A stretch of DNA of 64,000 nucleotides from Muricea muricata (lineage: Eukaryota > Cnidaria > Anthozoa > Malacalcyonacea > Plexauridae): contig OY979725.1 in assembly GCA_963855995.1 (NCBI GenBank), positions 12,814,383 to 12,878,382 of the forward strand. The letters are read 5' to 3'. Every line of letters starts with the position of its first letter. The stretch's first letter is position 1. The notes beneath the pieces were generated by a model, which saw only the letters and a list, made by a program, of their open reading frames with translations, did not search any database and was not told the DNA's origin. Below are positions 59,478 to 64,000 of this stretch, in pieces. A program made the position numbers and the translations under genes.

Positions 59478-60111
59478 TAAGATTTAACACAAGACGATGT
59501 TAAATCTATAGAATTCTTGCTTTGTTTACACACGTAGATTCTCCCAGAGAACAACGACTTCCACTTAAGCTGAAATCCGCGAAAACCTTAGTTCTTATCT
59601 AAAGAACTAACACAAATTGCTTCTAAATCTTTTCACTATTGGGTACGGTCTTTTCTGAACGTGAAATACAATGGAATGAAGTAAAAAGCCCATGTTTTCT
59701 CGCTCATAAAAGGCGTCCATTTCGTTCCCTTGCATCGTGCTAAATAAAATTCATTACATCATCGACAGCGAATGAAATTGCACGAATTTCTTGCACAATT
59801 CGTGATTGTTCGGCATGACGTCGCGACCGACGAGGGACGATTATCAACGACGTATTAAGGCGATACTTCCTTATCGGGCAAGATCTGCAATTTATAGCAT
59901 TGATAAGCATCGTTTTCTGTGTCACTCGTTTTATCCAAGAAAACACTCTTGCAGCAGAAAAGTATCCAGCTTAAAAAATATTAAATGGTCTCCACATTTT
60001 AGGCAAAAAAAATTTAAATTCGCCAATTTTCTGAGTTCAAAAAGGTCATTGTGGGTCAATTAGGTATTACCATGGCAACAATGATGACAACAACTAGAAT
60101 GTATAACAAAC
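59478..60111. promoter_or_regulatory. Divergent promoter region of DUSP10-like and SPATA17, with CRE and X-box
   Basis: The two start codons face away from each other across 634 bp. TGACGTCG at 59816-59823 is a near-perfect CRE (CREB/ATF site), plausible for a stress-inducible phosphatase. At 60066-60079 ATTACCATGGCAAC matches an RFX X-box, only 32 bp before the SPATA17 ATG. A frame at 59806-60063 is interpreted as chance. Confidence 0.6.
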
Positions 60112-63100
60112 ATGGCGACATTTTTAAGACTGCAACTTGAAAACTGCTCAATAAAAGACGAATTATTCAGAAAGTTAAGGTACGATCTTCAGATTTATTA
60201 TTTCAACAAGGCGAATAGACCCTTCACAAAAAATTTGTATCCTCTTTTTTCCATTTGTTGCGTAAAATTACCCGGAAATCAATGCCATAAAAGTACGTTC
60301 GAGCAATCGTTCGAGCCGACTTTTGGAAATAATTACAAAACCTCTTTGTTTGGTGGTAACTAGCTTTCTATTCCGGTTTTCTTCTCCATAGAGAAGCCGA
60401 GCGAAACAGAAAGGCAGAGTATAATTCAGCAGTGCGAATCCAAAGCTGGTTCAGAGGCATAAAAGTTAGAGCGTATTTAAAGTAAGAAAATTATTATTTA
60501 TAATTCGTTTCATAGACACTGTTAATGTTGATCTGCCGTCTACGAGACCGAACGAATACCAGTGATGTCATATGAGAAATATCGTAGGAATTCAAAAGCC
60601 CTTGACGATATTGTGCACTATGACAGCAATATTGAATATCTATGGGAACAGGACTGTTCAGTTGAAGATTACACAAAGGATGTCGCATTTACATATTTGG
60701 AATTTAGTATATGACATGAATTTATGACGTTACAAATCTGTCAGTGGTGTAGTTGGTAAACTTGAATATAACAATGTCATGCTGACCAAGAGTCATCAGA
60801 TATTATGTCATCTTTACTCCTCAGCATAACTGATCTTTATTTTTACGTTTAATGGTAAATTATATTTTCTAAAATGCACAGTAAATAAACGGCGGTGTTC
60901 AACGACAATAGCTATGTTTAAAGCAACCTTATTTATAGTATAGATTAATTTAGCAAACTGTTTGTTTCTCTCTCCCTTTTCCAAAAAAAATACCCCAAAA
61001 AACTTTAGTAGCCTTCAATAATATAATTTCAGTGCACGTAATATTTTTGTGACGAATTAACGCTTGTCTTTGAGGACGCGCGGTGTTTCGATTCTACTTC
61101 AGAGCCATCGTATTAGAGATATTGAAAACTAGATTCATAGTTCAAGAAACCCGAAGATGTGAGTACGAATCCCGCTCGAGACAACGAATTTTTCGTTGTT
61201 CTCTGCAGTGTCAGTTTAATATGAATCTAGTTTTTCATATCTCTGAGGATGGTTCTGAAATAGAATCGAAACACTGCGCGTCCTGAAAGACAAGCGTTGA
61301 GTCGTCACAAAAATATTTCATGCACTTAAATTGGATAAGACTCGCTACTAATCCCAGTTGTCTCGATAGCTCAATTGGTAGAGCGGCGGTCCAGAAACCC
61401 GAAGATGCGAGTTCGAATCCCGCTCGAGACAACGAATTTTTCTTCAGACAACGTCATTTTTATTCCTCAGCTTACATGATCTTTAAATTTTAAGTTTAAT
61501 GATAAATTATATTTTACAAAATGCACAGTAAATAAACAGCGATGCTCAATAGCTATGTTTAAAGCAACCTTACTTCTAAATATAGATTAATTTAGCAAGC
61601 TGTTTATTTCTCTCTTTCTTCCAAAAAAATACCGCAAAAAACTTTAGTAGCCTTCAATAATATAAGTTTTCTAACTTTTCAGATTCCTGCATCACTGTGC
61701 TACCGTGATCCAGAGACGTTATCGAGGTCATTTGGATAGAATTTGGTATCGAGGAGTTGTGCAAGATGCTGTTGCGAAGATGCGAAAAAGATACTACAAC
61801 TCTATGGCTACAAAGGTATGATACTAGTACGGGATCATGCTGCATTTATTGGAGGTATTTACCTTTGTAAACTATTTTTGTTTGTGTATGATGATACAAT
61901 TTACACTTATTTTTTATTTTGTAGATTCAAAAATCCTGGAGAGGTTTGTAGTCGTCATTTATCTTTAGTACCTCTACAATGTACCTTGGTGAACAATATA
62001 CGAGTTTAGTTTTGCAGAAACACGGTTATAATGACTTTACCCCATGATCATGAATTGTTCACAAAGTGACTGCCAATTGGCACCATTGGACAGCTCACGT
62101 TGAGCTACGTCTAACCACGCTTCCGCTTAGTTCCGAGCTGTGAAAATGATGTTTGTTTTACCCCTTTCAACAATTGTAAAGTTTGTGTACATACCGTACC
62201 TGTAGGTTATTACACCAGGAAGTACATCCATAATTATTACAGCAGAAAACAATACCTAGAAGGATTGAAAACGAAAAATTTAATTGTCAGGTATTGTATA
62301 AATTGCTCAAACAGTGCCCTGAGATCCTTCTGACCAAAATACCTTTCATCCTTCTCTTCAAACATTCGCACAGGAAAGAATTAGAAGTATGGAGAATAAG
62401 TTTAGAACGAGAAAAAGAAATTCAAAGACAAAAGCAAGAGGAGGTGGGTTAGCTCATGTTGTCGTAAAAAGCTTTTGTTTTGTGAAAAAACCTATAAAGA
62501 AGAAAAGTAATATGCTTACGCGTTGTGTCAAGCACAAACAAAATGCGTAATTAAAAGTCTTGCTAATAACAAAATGCATATTTTCACGTCTCAATGAAAT
62601 ACGACACCACTTCCAGCTGAGACAGGCAAGTATTTTCTAGGTAAATTTAATCAAGATTTCTTTGAACGTTAATGCTCTCTTGCACCCATTCCAGACTGTG
62701 TAAACATTGACATGAAAGCGAATATAATATTTTCCTGCCATCATTTTTTTTTTCAGAAAGTATAGAATTAAAGTCCGTTTTAAACACCTTACTGGTCCGC
62801 ATGGTCACTGCAATGTGTTCGGTCCGTTTGCGGTCATATTTACTCATAGTTTAGTTATAATTAAACTCCTCAATATTATCATAAATTTAAAGCTACAGTT
62901 GTCTTGAAACTTTTCAATTTTAAATCATGATTACGCAAATCCGGTACCAAGTCAAATGGGTGTTTATAAATACCGTCTTCCTCTTACACGCGTAAGCTCA
63001 CTCACTGCCTCTCTCCTCCGCAGAGGTTATTTACATTTATTTCCGTATTTTTTATGTTATTACTAAATACTTTTTATATATAAAAATAGATAAAAAGTAT

Positions 63101-63508
63101 TAATTGGGATACTTGATATAAAATAGATAAAAAGTATTTAGTAATAACATAAAAAATACAGAAATGAATGTAAATAACCTCTGCGGAGGAGAGAGACTCA
63201 CTGCAGTGCAGTACTATTCATTGACGCATTCTTCCGCGAGGTAAGGAACTATATGACGTCATATTAATCTACTTCAGGCAACGAGAGAAGCTTACAATAA
63301 GCGTCATCACTATCTACTCAGTACCGCCCAAATTCCCGGAATATACAACTCGCGTTTCAAGGCAGAACTGGCAACGAAGGAAGTGGAGATATCGTCCGCG
63401 AAGCAACGTGGTCAATTTCGAAAACACAAGACCGTGTCGGCAAATACGACGTCCAGGATTGCGAATGCGCAATCCCCATTGTTGCCACCGATTGGCAAAG
63501 CCGCACAG
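60112..63508 (+). CDS. SPATA17: SPATA17 (IQ-motif sperm/ciliary protein), 3' end beyond window
   Basis: Seven exons: 60112-60179, 60392-60481, 61683-61815, 61925-61943 (19 nt), 62206-62290, 62374-62443 and 63278-63508; together 232 codons in frame. It starts MATFLRLQLENCS as in vertebrate SPATA17. Three IQ calmodulin-binding motifs follow: VRIQSWFRGIKVRAYL, VIQRRYRGHLDRIWYR and KIQKSWRGYYTRKY, the last split over three exons. Next come a Tyr/Lys-rich segment, a charged helix (LEREKEIQRQKQEE) and the conserved HYLLSTAQIPGIYNSRFK block. The last visible exon ends at a donor (CACAG|gtattg), and the roughly 100 C-terminal residues expected from the human protein are not in the window. The family is linked to sperm and motile cilia. 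Intron 2 is enlarged by repeats. Confidence 0.93.
61030..61326. repeat. Long inverted repeat with about 105-bp arms
   Basis: 61030-61139 (GTGCACGTAATATTTTTGTG to GAAAACTAGATTCATA) is matched in reverse complement by 61219-61326. The loop contains the 3' half of a tRNA-like sequence. A fragment of the right arm also occurs at 21055-21105, so the unit is dispersed. It lies between the two direct repeats of SPATA17 intron 2. Confidence 0.8.
61146..61195 (+). repeat. 3' half of a tRNA-like element
   Basis: AAGAAACCCGAAGATGTGAGTACGAATCCC continues to CTCGAGACAACGAA and matches the 3' half of the element at 61360-61431 with a few changes. It lies in the loop of the inverted repeat at 61030-61326. 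Confidence 0.65.
61360..61431 (+). repeat. tRNA-like sequence, probably a tRNA-derived SINE head or pseudo-tRNA
   Basis: Acceptor ends GTCTCGA and TCGAGAC pair perfectly, the D-arm/A box TAGCTCAATTGGTAGAGC is canonical, and the B box is GAGTTCGAATCCC. The anticodon stem (GCGGT against CCCGA) and one T-stem pair do not match, so a functional tRNA is unlikely. A partial second copy at 61146-61195 supports a repeat family. Confidence 0.6.
63007..63198. repeat. Palindromic MITE, about 70-bp arms
   Basis: CTCTCTCCTCCGCAGAGGTTATTTACATT and onward to AATACTTTTTAT on the left is mirrored by ATAAAAAGTATT.. to AACCTCTGCGGAGGAGAGAG on the right, with only one or two mismatches. The loop is about 45 bases. 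It sits in the intron before the last visible SPATA17 exon. Confidence 0.85.
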
Positions 63509-64000
63509 GTATTGAGAGTCTACCAATATACAACTAGTTGTTTTACTGCAGAGAATGAAAGATGTTGGTGCTCTGGTGATAAATTAGACCCCCCCCACCA
63601 TTCACCAGATTATTATAACATTGCCTTTGCAGTTGTCACATAAAAGCGAAGCCGGCTTACAAGAAAGCAAAGACTGCAATCTAAGTCTTGTGACTTGGGG
63701 TAAAGGTTAAAAGTAATAAAAAATATTTAACGAGAAACAAACATCAATGGTCTTCTTTTGCTTGAACGGAGAGCGATGCATGTTAATTTTGCTTGATTTT
63801 CACTGGCAATAATATTTGGTCCGATCCAACAACTGTTTCACGCTGTGACGTCATATCAACAAATACTGGGAATTCGTTTAGTTTCTTGAACTCCACATTC
63901 TCAGACGGGCGGATCCTCAGGCTATTGTCCAATTACTAGGAATCCAAGGTTCCTAAGATTTTAACGTCCTATCCGAGAAGACGCGAATGTCTAACTCTTT
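63509..64000. other. Right edge, SPATA17 intron
   Basis: No further SPATA17 exon was recognised before the window ends. The rest is inferred to be intron because the preceding exon closes at a donor and the conserved C-terminal part of the protein is still missing. Confidence 0.6.

Larger units (their letters stand above)
60802..61671 (+). repeat. Direct duplication of about 220 bp in SPATA17 intron 2
   Basis: 60802-61031 and 61451-61671 align along their whole length, sharing AATGCACAGTAAATAAAC, TATGTTTAAAGCAACCTTA and ACTTTAGTAGCCTTCAATAA. The second copy runs up to the exon 3 acceptor (61682); the first copy ends in ATATAATTTCAG, a decoy acceptor. About 420 bp of inserted repeat separates the two. 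Confidence 0.85.

Noticed and set aside
59806..60063. 85-codon plus-strand frame upstream of SPATA17
   Set aside because: It lies in the shared promoter region, has no domain, and the SPATA17 start at 60112 matches the family start by itself.
61360..61431. Functional tRNA gene
   Set aside because: Acceptor stem and A/B boxes are good but the anticodon stem and one T-stem pair are mismatched, and a half copy lies 200 bp away, so a tRNA-derived repeat is more likely.
61743..62009. 88-codon plus-strand frame as a separate protein
   Set aside because: It is an out-of-frame shadow across SPATA17 exon 3, an intron and the 19-nt microexon.

Overview
This window reads as nuclear DNA of an animal. 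It is AT-rich, its genes are split by many short GT-AG introns, and its clear genes belong to animal or ciliated-eukaryote families. These are a doublesex-type transcription factor (DMRT), the GTPase DRG2, the axonemal TPR protein CFAP70, an armadillo protein of the ODAD2/ARMC4 type, a MAP-kinase phosphatase of the DUSP10 type and the IQ-motif protein SPATA17. Numerous small inverted-repeat elements and tRNA-derived fragments lie between and inside the genes. The overall style (AT-rich, short introns, many MITEs, DMRT with a DMA domain) suggests a non-bilaterian such as an anthozoan cnidarian. That placement is inference, because no taxon-diagnostic marker is visible. I derived splice boundaries by eye from homology, reading-frame phase and GT/AG signals.

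Layout. Positions 1-21,400 are gene-poor: TATA-like signals, a possible two-exon small gene (2750-2994 and 8865-9018) and a few repeats. Positions 21,495-23,129 hold a two-exon DMRT gene (+). Positions 24,817-25,911 hold an intronless DRG2 (-). Positions 27,005-37,617 hold a 31-exon CFAP70 (+) whose exon lengths sum to an exact frame of 1074 codons plus stop. Positions 38,873-40,332 hold three exons (-) of a ferritin-like protein of the VioB/RebD type, apparently lacking its N-terminal half here. A 769-bp mariner-type MITE lies at 41,639-42,407. An intronless uncharacterised gene (+) lies at 43,469-44,233. Positions 45,079-51,846 hold 18 exons of an ODAD2/ARMC4-like protein (-), with the 5' end not found. 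Positions 53,290-55,429 hold an uncharacterised gene (-) with a duplicated internal exon and a 114-bp tandem array at its 3' end, each unit of which contains an exon-like sequence. Positions 57,756-59,477 hold a three-exon DUSP10-like phosphatase (-). SPATA17 (+) runs from 60,112 to 63,508 and off the right edge.

How the genes fit together. Three genes in 37 kb (CFAP70, ODAD2-like, SPATA17) point to motile cilia or flagella. CFAP70 and SPATA17 each have an RFX-type X-box less than 100 bp upstream of the start codon. The rest appear to be unrelated housekeeping, signalling or developmental genes. No rRNA, CRISPR array, intact transposase or viral gene was recognised. The most unusual items are the 3' exon-like array, the ferritin-like gene, the C-terminal zinc ribbon on the DMRT protein, and two very short exons (19 nt in SPATA17, 17 nt proposed in the ODAD2-like gene).
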